Under the pieces are notes generated by a model. That model saw only the letters and a program-made list of their open reading frames with translations, was not told the DNA's origin and searched no databases. From NCBI GenBank assembly GCA_050633465.1, contig JBOEGO010000027.1, positions 62,001 through 126,000 of the forward strand: a stretch of 64,000 nt of DNA, given 5' to 3'. The stretch comes from UBA3069 sp050633465 (GTDB lineage: Bacteria; Pseudomonadota; Alphaproteobacteria; Rhodobacterales; Rhodobacteraceae). Positions 40,800 through 48,226 of the stretch are shown piece after piece. The translations under genes and the position numbers were made by a program. The stretch's first letter is position 1, and each line of letters begins with the position of its first letter.

Positions 40800-41461
40800 G
40801 GCGATGGGTCCAGCTGGATGATGACCTCTCCCGGGGATCCCTCGGTGCCGGGCTGGCCCGGGCCACCGGGCGATCCGGGATTGCCGCCCTGGGCGCGGTT
40901 GCCATCGCCACCGCGACGCCCGCCGCTGCCGCCAGATCCGGCTGATCCGCCTGCGCCACCCGCGCCGGGGGTTCCCACCTCGGATGTGCCTTCGAAATCG
41001 CCATCGACCAGATTGGTATATAGCACGATGATATCGCCGCCATCGGCCCCGTCACCGCCATCGCCGCCGCGCCCGCCGTTGCCGCCGTCGCCACCGCGCC
41101 CGCCATTGGCCGAGGGTTCGCAGCCATCGCCGTTGCCACCGGCGCCGCCAGCACCGCCAGCACCGCCATTGCCGCCGCGCCCGCCGTCGCCACCCTTGCC
41201 ACCGAAATTCGTGGCCTCGATATTGCCGATCAGATCGCGGGTTTCGATCACCAGATCCAGCGGCGAAGGCGCATTGCCCCCGTCACCGCCGCGTGCGCCA
41301 TTGGTGCCTGCGCCTGCGTTGCCGCCCCCTGTCGGGCCGGTGTCGCCATACCAGTGGCAGCGGGCCTTGTTTCCCTGTGCGCCTGCGGCCCCAGTGCCGC
41401 CTGCGGTGCCATCAAACCCGTTGGGGCCATTGGCGGATTCTACCTCGAATTTACCGGGCAT
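40796..41461 (-). CDS. Glycine-rich repeat protein
   Basis: 221 residues, 80 of them Gly (36%). The glycine blocks (GGxGGxGG, with Asp, Asn, Arg and Ala) alternate with short strand-like segments. Two of these are repeats of each other: LDLVIETRDLIGNIEATNF (68-86) and DIIVLYTNLVDGDFEGTSE (133-151), and the chain ends GEVIIQLDPSP. The composition suggests packed polyglycine-II-like helices. There is no signal peptide. It contains single Trp and few aromatic residues. Ribosome site AAAGGATTAG precedes the ATG. It overlaps the prenyltransferase-like gene by 4 bases, so its product may be substrate, scaffold or surface partner of the enzymes encoded downstream. Confidence 0.8.
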   Translation of the reverse strand: MPGKFEVESANGPNGFDGTAGGTGAAGAQGNKARCHWYGDTGPTGGGNAGAGTNGARGGDGGNAPSPLDLVIETRDLIGNIEATNFGGKGGDGGRGGNGGAGGAGGAGGNGDGCEPSANGGRGGDGGNGGRGGDGGDGADGGDIIVLYTNLVDGDFEGTSEVGTPGAGGAGGSAGSGGSGGRRGGDGNRAQGGNPGSPGGPGQPGTEGSPGEVIIQLDPSP

Positions 41462-41546
41462 TTTCTAATCCTTTCAATAATTTATATACAGATCACGGGG
41501 CCGCGCACCCTGTCGCGCCGCGCCGATTCCGCGTGAATTCCTGATG

Positions 41547-42386
41547 TCAAAGCCCGTGGGTCGGGCGCAGCGGGCCAGTCAACACATGCGAGGGCAAAAA
41601 CACCGAAGGACCACCCGTGGGGTTTTTCATCTGCGTGACATTCACATGCAGATGCCCGTAAGAGCGCACGGTGCCGCCGTCCTCGATCACCATGCGATAG
41701 GCGGTCAGGTTGTGAACCCCCGCGCCCAGCGTCAGGGTCGCGTTCTTTTCCACCCTGATTTCGGTGAACAGCCAGACAGCCACCTGAAAATCGACAAAAA
41801 ACTGTTCGACCACGGGTTTGAATTCCCACACCGATTGGGCATCGCCATGCACCAGCTCGCGTGCGGCGGCGCGGATGGTTTCCTTTTCGATTGAACTGAG
41901 CGCCAGTTCGGGCTGTTTGTGCAGATCGGCCTTTTCCAGTTTCGCCAGCTTTTCCAACAGCATGTCGGGGCGCACCCCCGTCAGTTCGGGCAGCGAGAGT
42001 TTGGATGCGCCCGCCTTGGATTTGGATTTGGCGGATTTGGTCCGCCGCGCAGCGGCTTTGCCCGTCTTGCCCTTGGGCGTGGCAAGGGCGCGGGCCATGT
42101 CCAGCTCCTCTAGCCGGCTAGAGCGCAAGACCCCTGCAAAGGGCGCCACACTGCGTGCCGCCACCGCGTGTTCGGGCGTGCCGATCCATTTGCGCAGGGT
42201 GGAAATATCGCGGGTTTGCAGGATCAGCGGTTTGATCGCGCTTTCGCCGGTCATATCCAGCCGCGTCGCCTTGCCGCTTTCGACGACAAGCGTGTCATTG
42301 GTGATAATTTTTTCATCCAGATCCAGCCGGGCAAGCCGTTGCTGGAAATCCATCCGGTCTTCGCCGGACAAGTCCTTTAGGGGCAT
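41547..42386 (-). CDS. Unknown protein with Lys/Ala linker and beta-rich C-terminus
   Basis: 279-residue protein that I do not recognise. The N-terminal part (1-110) is mixed alpha/beta with the word DTLVVESGKATRLDMTG. Residues about 115-145 are a Lys/Ala/Ser-rich linker (KGKTGKAAARRTKSAKSKSK). The middle is helical. The C-terminal 90 residues look like regular short beta strands: RVEKNATLTLGAGVHNLTAY, then MVIEDGGTVRSYGHLHVNV. The start at 42386 is fixed by AAAAGGAGGGTGAC. It lies 85 bases upstream of the glycine-rich gene and leads the operon. The beta region and the glycine-rich protein may be the two parts of one surface-type structure. Confidence 0.75.
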   Translation of the reverse strand: MPLKDLSGEDRMDFQQRLARLDLDEKIITNDTLVVESGKATRLDMTGESAIKPLILQTRDISTLRKWIGTPEHAVAARSVAPFAGVLRSSRLEELDMARALATPKGKTGKAAARRTKSAKSKSKAGASKLSLPELTGVRPDMLLEKLAKLEKADLHKQPELALSSIEKETIRAAARELVHGDAQSVWEFKPVVEQFFVDFQVAVWLFTEIRVEKNATLTLGAGVHNLTAYRMVIEDGGTVRSYGHLHVNVTQMKNPTGGPSVFLPSHVLTGPLRPTHGL

Positions 42387-42742
42387 GTCACCCTCCTTTT
42401 TCAAAATAATTTTCAACAGGTGAGGACCGAAAAATTCGCGGAAAAATGCGAGGTCCGTTTAAAATGCAAATTGGCCAATAAGCGGTATGGTTGTAGCAGG
42501 GATTGCGTGATTCGATAATTTGCGGCTTGGATTAACCTTTGTGACGGCCCTTTTTTAATGGGGTTTTCACGATAGGTCTGGCGTGCGGTTGCAGCGTTTT
42601 CACAAAAATCGCGCCCGGCCAAAGACAACTTTGGCGGGTTTTATTCTTTGCCTGTCGGGGCTTGGCGCGATTGCCGCGATGCGGCGTGATTGCCCTAGGG
42701 TCAAGTAGGGGCCGGATTGGCCGGTTTTCGCCGATAGGGTGT

Positions 42743-42779
42743 AAAATGCCCCGCGACCGGATCCGGTGCGGGGCATTTT
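42743..42779. terminator. Strong hairpin, bidirectional terminator
   Basis: A 12-bp perfect stem (AAAATGCCCCGC/GCGGGGCATTTT) encloses the palindrome ACCGGATCCGGT. It has A/T runs on both sides and lies downstream of the minus-strand efflux operon's last gene. The remaining gap (42387-42742) holds no gene that I can support; the promoter of the unknown-protein operon should be in its left part. Confidence 0.8.
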
Positions 42780-42797
42780 GGTGCTGTGACAGGGGGG

Positions 42798-45700
42798 TCA
42801 GCTGGCGGGGCGTTTCACCCCGAACACCGCCAGATAGAGCGCAGGCACAAACACCAGCGTGACAATCGTGCCCGCGATGATGCCGCCCATCATGGCATAG
42901 GCCATCGGCCCCCAGAATATCTGCCGCGAGATCGGGATCAGCGCCAGACTGGCCGCCGCCGCCGTCAGCAAAATCGGGCGGGCGCGGCTGTCGGATGCGG
43001 TGAACACGGCGTTCCATGCATCCATGCCCGCACGGCGCAGGTTTTCGATTTCATGCACCAGAATGATCGAATTGCGGATCAGGATGCCGATCAGCGCCAG
43101 CACGCCCAGAATGGCGACAAACCCCAGCGGCGCCCCCGAGGGGATCAGCGCGGCCACCACCCCGATCAGCCCCAGCGGCGCGGCGCAGAACACAACAAAC
43201 GAACGGCGGAACCCCTGCATCTGCACCATCACCAAAAAGGCCATGATCAGCAGCATCAGCGGCACCACGGCGGCAATGGGCGCCTGACTGTCGGCGCTGG
43301 ATTCCACCGTGCCGCCAACGCTGACGCGATACCCTGCGGGCAGGGTGTCATTCAGCGCTGCAATCTGGGTCGCCAGATCGTTTACAATGGTATCGGGTTG
43401 ATCGGCCGTGGTGATCGCCGCCTTAACCGTGATGGTGGGGCGGCGGTTTTCCTGATGGATCAGCGGCTGTTCGGTTTCATAGCGGAACACGGCGATGGAG
43501 GACAGCGGGATGGCGGTGCCATCGCCCGCGCCCAGTTGCAGGCTGGACAGGGCCTCGACCGATTGGCGTGCCTCGGCGTCGCCACGGGCCACCACATCGA
43601 CCAGATAGGTGTCATCGCGCAGTTCAGTCACGGTCAACCCGTCATAGATGGCGGACAGGGCCGATGCGATATCGCTGGAGGTGACGCCAAGCTGGCGCGC
43701 CTTGTCCTGCACGATGTCGACGCGCACGACGCGGATCGGTTCGTTCCAGTCCATCACCACATTGGCGGTGCGCACATCGCTGGCCACGGTTGCGGCCAGT
43801 TCGCGGGCGTGATCGCGCAGGATGTCGGTTTCCGGCCCGGTGATGCGGTATTGCACGGGGCGGCCCACAGGCGGGCCGATTTCCAGAAGTTTCACCAGCA
43901 CATCGACGCCGGGATATTGCGTTTTGGCGGCTTGTTGCAATTGGGTGCGCAGCCGGTTACGCGATTCAATGCCCGGTGTCTGGATCACGATCTGGCCGGT
44001 GTTCGGCCCCGGTGTCGGCACGTCATATGACAGCAGGAAACGCGGCGCGCCACGCCCGACATAGGACGACCAGAACAGCACATCATCATTGTTTTGCAAC
44101 AGTTTTTCCATGCGGTCCATGGTGGCCTGCGTATCGGCGATGGATGCGTTTTGTTGCAACGCCACGTCGATCACCAGTTCGGGGCGGTCGGAATTTGGAA
44201 AGAATTGTTGTTCGACAAAGCGCATCGAATAGACCGATCCGGCAAAGATCAGCACGGTCGCCAGAATGGTGACCCAGCGAAACCGCATTGCCACGCGCAA
44301 CACGGCGTGGAACCGGCGGCGGATGAACCCCGGTTCGCCGCTGTGATGTTTCATTTTGGCGGGCAGAAAGGTGACCCCCAGCAGCGGCGCGAACAGCACC
44401 GCAACCACCCATGACACCAGCAGCGACACGGCGATCACCACAAACAGCGAAAAGGTGAACTCCCCCGCGGCGGAATCGTTCAACCCGATGGGAATGAACC
44501 CCGCCACAGTGACCAAAGTGCCCGACAGCATCGGAAATGCGATGGATGTCCATGCATAAGAGGCCGATTTTTCAAGGCTTTCACCCAGTTCCAACCGCGA
44601 AATCATGGTTTCAATCGCGATCATCGCGTCATCCACCAACAGGCCAAGCGCGATGATCAGCGCCCCCAGCGAAATCCGTTGCAGGGTGAAACCGGTGTAA
44701 TCCATCACCACAAATGTAATGGCCAGCACCAGCGGAATGGTCAGCGCCACCACCAGCCCGGCACGCAGGCCCAGACTGACAAAGGACACCGCCAGCACGA
44801 TCAGCACCGCCTCGATCAGGGCCTGAATGAAATGGCCCACGGCCTCGTCCACCACATGGGGTTGGTCGGCGACCTGATGCAGGGTGATGCCGATGGGCAG
44901 GTTGGCGGCGGCGGCGTCCATGACTTTGGCCAATGCTTCGCCATAGGTGACGATATTGGCGCCCTGACGCATGCCCACGGCCAGCCCGATGGCAGGCGCC
45001 CCGTTATAGCGGAACAATTCCGACGGCGGGTCGATATAGCCCCGGCTGACGGTGGCGACATCGGTCAGGCGGAAAAACCGCCCGTCGACGCGCAGGTTCA
45101 CGTCTGTCAGGCTTTGCGCGCCGGAAAACTGCCCGCCGACCCGCACCATCATGCGTTCGGGACCGGCGTCCAGCACGCCCGAGGGCAGGATGGCGTTTTG
45201 TGCCGCCAGCGTGGCCTGCACCGATTGCTGGTTCAGCCCCAGCGCCGCCAGCCGTTCGGTGGAGAATTCCAGATATATCACCTCTTCGCGGGTGCCGTAG
45301 ATTTCGACCTTGCCCGCGTCATCCAGCGCCTGCACATCGCGGCGCACATCTTCGACGAAATCGCGCATTTCGCGGGGGGTAAAGCCGTCGGATGTAAAGG
45401 CATAGATATTGCCAAACACATCGCCAAAGCTGTCGTTGAACTGGAATCCGGCGAATTCCTGCGGGAAATCGCCACGAATATCGCCCATCATGTTGCGCAC
45501 TTCCTGCCAGATGCGGGGCAGTTGGTCGGCCTTGGTATTGGCCAGCAGGTCGATATAGACGATGGTCTGGCCCGGGCGGGTGACCGAACGGGTTTTGTCC
45601 AGCTCGTCCAGATCCTCCAGCTTGCGTTCGATCCGGTCGGTGACCTGATCCAGCGTTTCGGTGACCGAGGCACCGGGCAGCGAGGCCGAAACGATCATGG

Positions 45701-45839
45701 TTTTGATCGCGAAATTGGGGTCTTCCTCGCGGCCGATATTGGTATAGGCCAGCGCACCAGCCAGCAGGCTGACCACCATCAGGAACCAGACAAAAGAGCG
45801 GTGTTTCAGCGCCCAGTCGGACATGTTGAACGATTTCAT
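42798..45839 (-). CDS. RND-family efflux pump
   Basis: 1013-residue inner-membrane proton-driven exporter of the AcrB/HAE group. It has 12 predicted helices, two large periplasmic loops, and the relay aspartates in GLLVDDAMIAIETM (around residue 400). The N-terminal region IGREEDPNFAIKTMIVSASLPGAS is typical of the TriC/VexF-like branch, with the E-D-P-x-F word. The C-terminal helices include LIGILIRNSIILVHEIE. It is preceded by two adaptor genes with 4-base overlaps, the TriABC arrangement, and has no outer-membrane channel gene of its own. Substrates are unknown. Confidence 0.93.
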   Translation of the reverse strand: MKSFNMSDWALKHRSFVWFLMVVSLLAGALAYTNIGREEDPNFAIKTMIVSASLPGASVTETLDQVTDRIERKLEDLDELDKTRSVTRPGQTIVYIDLLANTKADQLPRIWQEVRNMMGDIRGDFPQEFAGFQFNDSFGDVFGNIYAFTSDGFTPREMRDFVEDVRRDVQALDDAGKVEIYGTREEVIYLEFSTERLAALGLNQQSVQATLAAQNAILPSGVLDAGPERMMVRVGGQFSGAQSLTDVNLRVDGRFFRLTDVATVSRGYIDPPSELFRYNGAPAIGLAVGMRQGANIVTYGEALAKVMDAAAANLPIGITLHQVADQPHVVDEAVGHFIQALIEAVLIVLAVSFVSLGLRAGLVVALTIPLVLAITFVVMDYTGFTLQRISLGALIIALGLLVDDAMIAIETMISRLELGESLEKSASYAWTSIAFPMLSGTLVTVAGFIPIGLNDSAAGEFTFSLFVVIAVSLLVSWVVAVLFAPLLGVTFLPAKMKHHSGEPGFIRRRFHAVLRVAMRFRWVTILATVLIFAGSVYSMRFVEQQFFPNSDRPELVIDVALQQNASIADTQATMDRMEKLLQNNDDVLFWSSYVGRGAPRFLLSYDVPTPGPNTGQIVIQTPGIESRNRLRTQLQQAAKTQYPGVDVLVKLLEIGPPVGRPVQYRITGPETDILRDHARELAATVASDVRTANVVMDWNEPIRVVRVDIVQDKARQLGVTSSDIASALSAIYDGLTVTELRDDTYLVDVVARGDAEARQSVEALSSLQLGAGDGTAIPLSSIAVFRYETEQPLIHQENRRPTITVKAAITTADQPDTIVNDLATQIAALNDTLPAGYRVSVGGTVESSADSQAPIAAVVPLMLLIMAFLVMVQMQGFRRSFVVFCAAPLGLIGVVAALIPSGAPLGFVAILGVLALIGILIRNSIILVHEIENLRRAGMDAWNAVFTASDSRARPILLTAAAASLALIPISRQIFWGPMAYAMMGGIIAGTIVTLVFVPALYLAVFGVKRPAS

Positions 45840-46975
45840 TGCGGGATCCTTGTGCCGACGATCTGGCCCTGAGTGACCGAATTCACGCCTTTGGTCAGGA
45901 TTTCATCCCCGACGGAAATACCAGTAAGGACAAGCACATAACCATGGGCCTGCCCGCCGATTTGCACCTGTTGGCGGTGCAGCGCGCGGGTCGCGGGATC
46001 AATGCGCCAGACTGCGGGCGGCGCGGCGTTCGCGATCACGGCGGAATGGGGCAGGATGGTCACGGCCTGACTGGCCGCAGACAGGCGGGCGGTGACCAAG
46101 GCCCCCAAGCGGAAGCTGGCAGGCGCATCATCGGCCAGCGTCAGATGCACGCTGCGGGTGCGGGTGGCGCGGGTGGCCACGGCATCCACCGATGTCAGGC
46201 GCGCACGGGCGGTGATGGCGTTGTTTGCCTCTAGTTCGATGTTGAAATCGGTGCCGATGGCAAGGGCGGCCACGTCTTCTTCGGTCAGGTCCAGCAGCAC
46301 CTCGCGGGCATCAATCGCGGCCAGTTTGACCAGCGGTTCACCCGCCGAAAGGGTGGCGCCTGCTTCGGCGTAGACTGCGGTGATCACCCCGTCCTGCGGG
46401 GCGGTCAGGGCGGCGTGGTCGCGCCCGTCCTGTGCTTGCGCCAGCGTGGCTTCGGCCTGTTCCAGTTGGGCCTGCGCCGCGGCCAGCCGGTTGCGTGCGC
46501 TTTCGGCCGAGGCGGTGGAATCGACCCCGCGTTCGACCAGTTGCATGGTGCGGTCGCGGGCATCCTGTGCGGTTTTCCACTGGGCGCGGGCAATGTCGAC
46601 GCCAGCGCGGGCGGCGCGCAGGCTGGTGTCCAGATCGGCGGGGTCCTGCATGGCCAGCACATCGCCCTTTTCCACACGGTCCCCGACACGCACCCGCCGT
46701 TCGGCCACGGTGCCGATACGGGCAAAGCCAAGGTCGATTTCACGCGGCGCAGCCACGGTGCCGACCCAGCCCAGCGTCAGGTTGGATTGCAGCGATACCA
46801 TTTCCGACACCACGCGGCGCGGCGCGGCGGGGGTGATTTCGCCATCGGGCGTTTTAGCGGAGTCCGCATGGGCGGGCAGGGCCATGATCAGCGCCAGCGC
46901 GCAGGCGGCAAAGGGGCGGGCGCGCCGCGGGCCTGATCCTGGACCTGAGCGTAGGTATATTGGGGGTAGGGTCAT
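45836..46975 (-). CDS. RND periplasmic adaptor (second of two)
   Basis: 379-residue membrane-fusion protein of the HlyD/AcrA family. A signal peptide (hydrophobic ACALALIMALPAHA) is followed by the lipoyl domain (VGDRVEKGDVLAMQDPADL) and a helical hairpin rich in Ala/Gln/Glu. The second lipoyl half is GVITAVYAEAGATLSAGEPLVKL, then beta-barrel domains and the membrane-proximal end. It links the pump to an outer-membrane channel. It overlaps the RND gene and the other adaptor gene by 4 bases each, so all three are made together. Confidence 0.9.
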   Translation of the reverse strand: MTLPPIYLRSGPGSGPRRARPFAACALALIMALPAHADSAKTPDGEITPAAPRRVVSEMVSLQSNLTLGWVGTVAAPREIDLGFARIGTVAERRVRVGDRVEKGDVLAMQDPADLDTSLRAARAGVDIARAQWKTAQDARDRTMQLVERGVDSTASAESARNRLAAAQAQLEQAEATLAQAQDGRDHAALTAPQDGVITAVYAEAGATLSAGEPLVKLAAIDAREVLLDLTEEDVAALAIGTDFNIELEANNAITARARLTSVDAVATRATRTRSVHLTLADDAPASFRLGALVTARLSAASQAVTILPHSAVIANAAPPAVWRIDPATRALHRQQVQIGGQAHGYVLVLTGISVGDEILTKGVNSVTQGQIVGTRIPQ

Positions 46976-48039
46976 TGTGTTTCCTCCGCCACGTCGACAA
47001 CGCGGCCTTCGAACAGAAATTGGGTGCCAAGGCGCACGACCTGTTCACCGGGGTCCACACCGCCGGACAGGATCACCTGACCCGAGGCATAGCGCAGCAC
47101 CGTAATCGGGCGCAGATGCACCGCGCCGCTGTCACGGTCCCGCACCCAGACGGCAGGACCGGCGGCATTGGCGGTCATGGCGGACCAGGGCAGCGATACG
47201 CGGGCATCAGAGGCCTGTTCGACCGTGCCACGCACCGCGTCGCCGTAACCCAGACCCTTGATCGGGCTGTCTAATGTGACTGTTACCTCGACCGTGCCGC
47301 GGGTGGCATTCACCAGCGGGGAAATATCGCGCAGGGTGCCAGTGACGATCTGGTCGGGCCGCTCCAGTGGTGAAATCCTGATTTGCCCCTTGGGCGCGCC
47401 GGTGGTCAGGGCGACCTCTGGCACCTCGAAGCGGGCATCGAAACGGTCCCCCAGTGCCAGTTCCAGCACGGGTTGCGCCGCGCCGACAACCTGACCCGGT
47501 TCGGTGTTGCGTGCGGTCACGGTGGCATCGGCGGGGGCCAGCAATTGCGTATCGGCCAGCGCATCGCGGGTGCGGTCCAGTTCGGCCTGTGCCTGAGCGG
47601 CGGTGGCGGTGGCGGCCAGCAGGGTATCGGCGGCGGTGTCGCGGGCGCTGCGTGTGGTGGCACCGCGTTCAAACAGGGCCGCCTGTCGTTCGCTGTCTTC
47701 ACGGGCGCGGGTCAGGCTGGCGGTGGCGGTGGCCATTCCTGCCTGTGCGGCGCGCAGGGCCTGTTCCTGTTGCACATGTTCGATGCGGGCCAGCGGTGCG
47801 CCCTTGGTGACGCGGTCGCCTTCGTCCACCATGACCTCGGCCACGCGGCCCCCTGTGGGGAATGCGATGGTCAGGGATTCATAGGCGACCAGTTCGCCGG
47901 TCAGCGACATTCGGTGGGTCACGGCGCGGGATTCGGCAGTGACGGTGGATACCAGAATGGTTTCCTGCGCCAGAAGTGGCGGTGCCAAGCCCATGAAGCA
48001 AAGGGATAACATCAAGGTGCGCAGCGTGGATACGGGCAT
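46972..48039 (-). CDS. RND periplasmic adaptor (first of two)
   Basis: 355-residue HlyD/AcrA-type adaptor with a signal peptide (MLSLCFMGLAPPLLAQ). The lipoyl halves are VDEGDRVTKGAPLARIEH and ATVTARNTEPGQVVGAAQPVLEL, flanking an Ala/Arg/Glu-rich hairpin. Beta-barrel words such as RISPLERPDQIVTGTLRDISP follow. It is the first gene of the operon and lies just behind the palindromic operator at 48059-48080. Having two different adaptors for one pump is known from TriAB-TriC of Pseudomonas, where both are needed. Confidence 0.9.
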   Translation of the reverse strand: MPVSTLRTLMLSLCFMGLAPPLLAQETILVSTVTAESRAVTHRMSLTGELVAYESLTIAFPTGGRVAEVMVDEGDRVTKGAPLARIEHVQQEQALRAAQAGMATATASLTRAREDSERQAALFERGATTRSARDTAADTLLAATATAAQAQAELDRTRDALADTQLLAPADATVTARNTEPGQVVGAAQPVLELALGDRFDARFEVPEVALTTGAPKGQIRISPLERPDQIVTGTLRDISPLVNATRGTVEVTVTLDSPIKGLGYGDAVRGTVEQASDARVSLPWSAMTANAAGPAVWVRDRDSGAVHLRPITVLRYASGQVILSGGVDPGEQVVRLGTQFLFEGRVVDVAEETQ

Positions 48040-48058
48040 GTGACGGGTCCTGTTATCG

Positions 48059-48080
48059 AACTAGACTGATCAGTTCAGTT
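48059..48080. promoter_or_regulatory. 22-bp palindromic operator before the efflux operon
   Basis: AACT-AG-ACTGATCAGT-TC-AGTT: a perfect 10-bp centre with matching 4-bp outer arms two bases away on each side. It lies 20 bases upstream of the first adaptor gene. This layout is typical of TetR-family operators in front of efflux genes. No TetR gene is nearby. Confidence 0.65.
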
Positions 48081-48226
48081 TTCGAGGAGTAGAAGCAATG
48101 ATTGATCTGGGCAAGCGTGAAATTTGCACAGCCCATGTGGGTTTATCTGCAAACCCTTCACAAAAGGTAGCGGTGAAGGCAGTCTGTGATGCAACGGTCC
48201 CTGTCAGAATAGCACGAGGTTTCGCC

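Noticed and set aside
40800..41460. Possible CRISPR-like repeats
   Set aside because: The repeating units are imperfect GGN codons in frame with a protein, with no unique spacers and no cas genes.
40017..41468. Proline-rich plus-strand open frame
   Set aside because: It is the complement of the glycine-rich and prenyltransferase-like genes; the proline runs are just reversed glycine codons.
41462..41546. Small RiPP precursor gene between the unknown gene and the glycine-rich gene
   Set aside because: The 85-base gap has no open frame with start and ribosome site of useful length.
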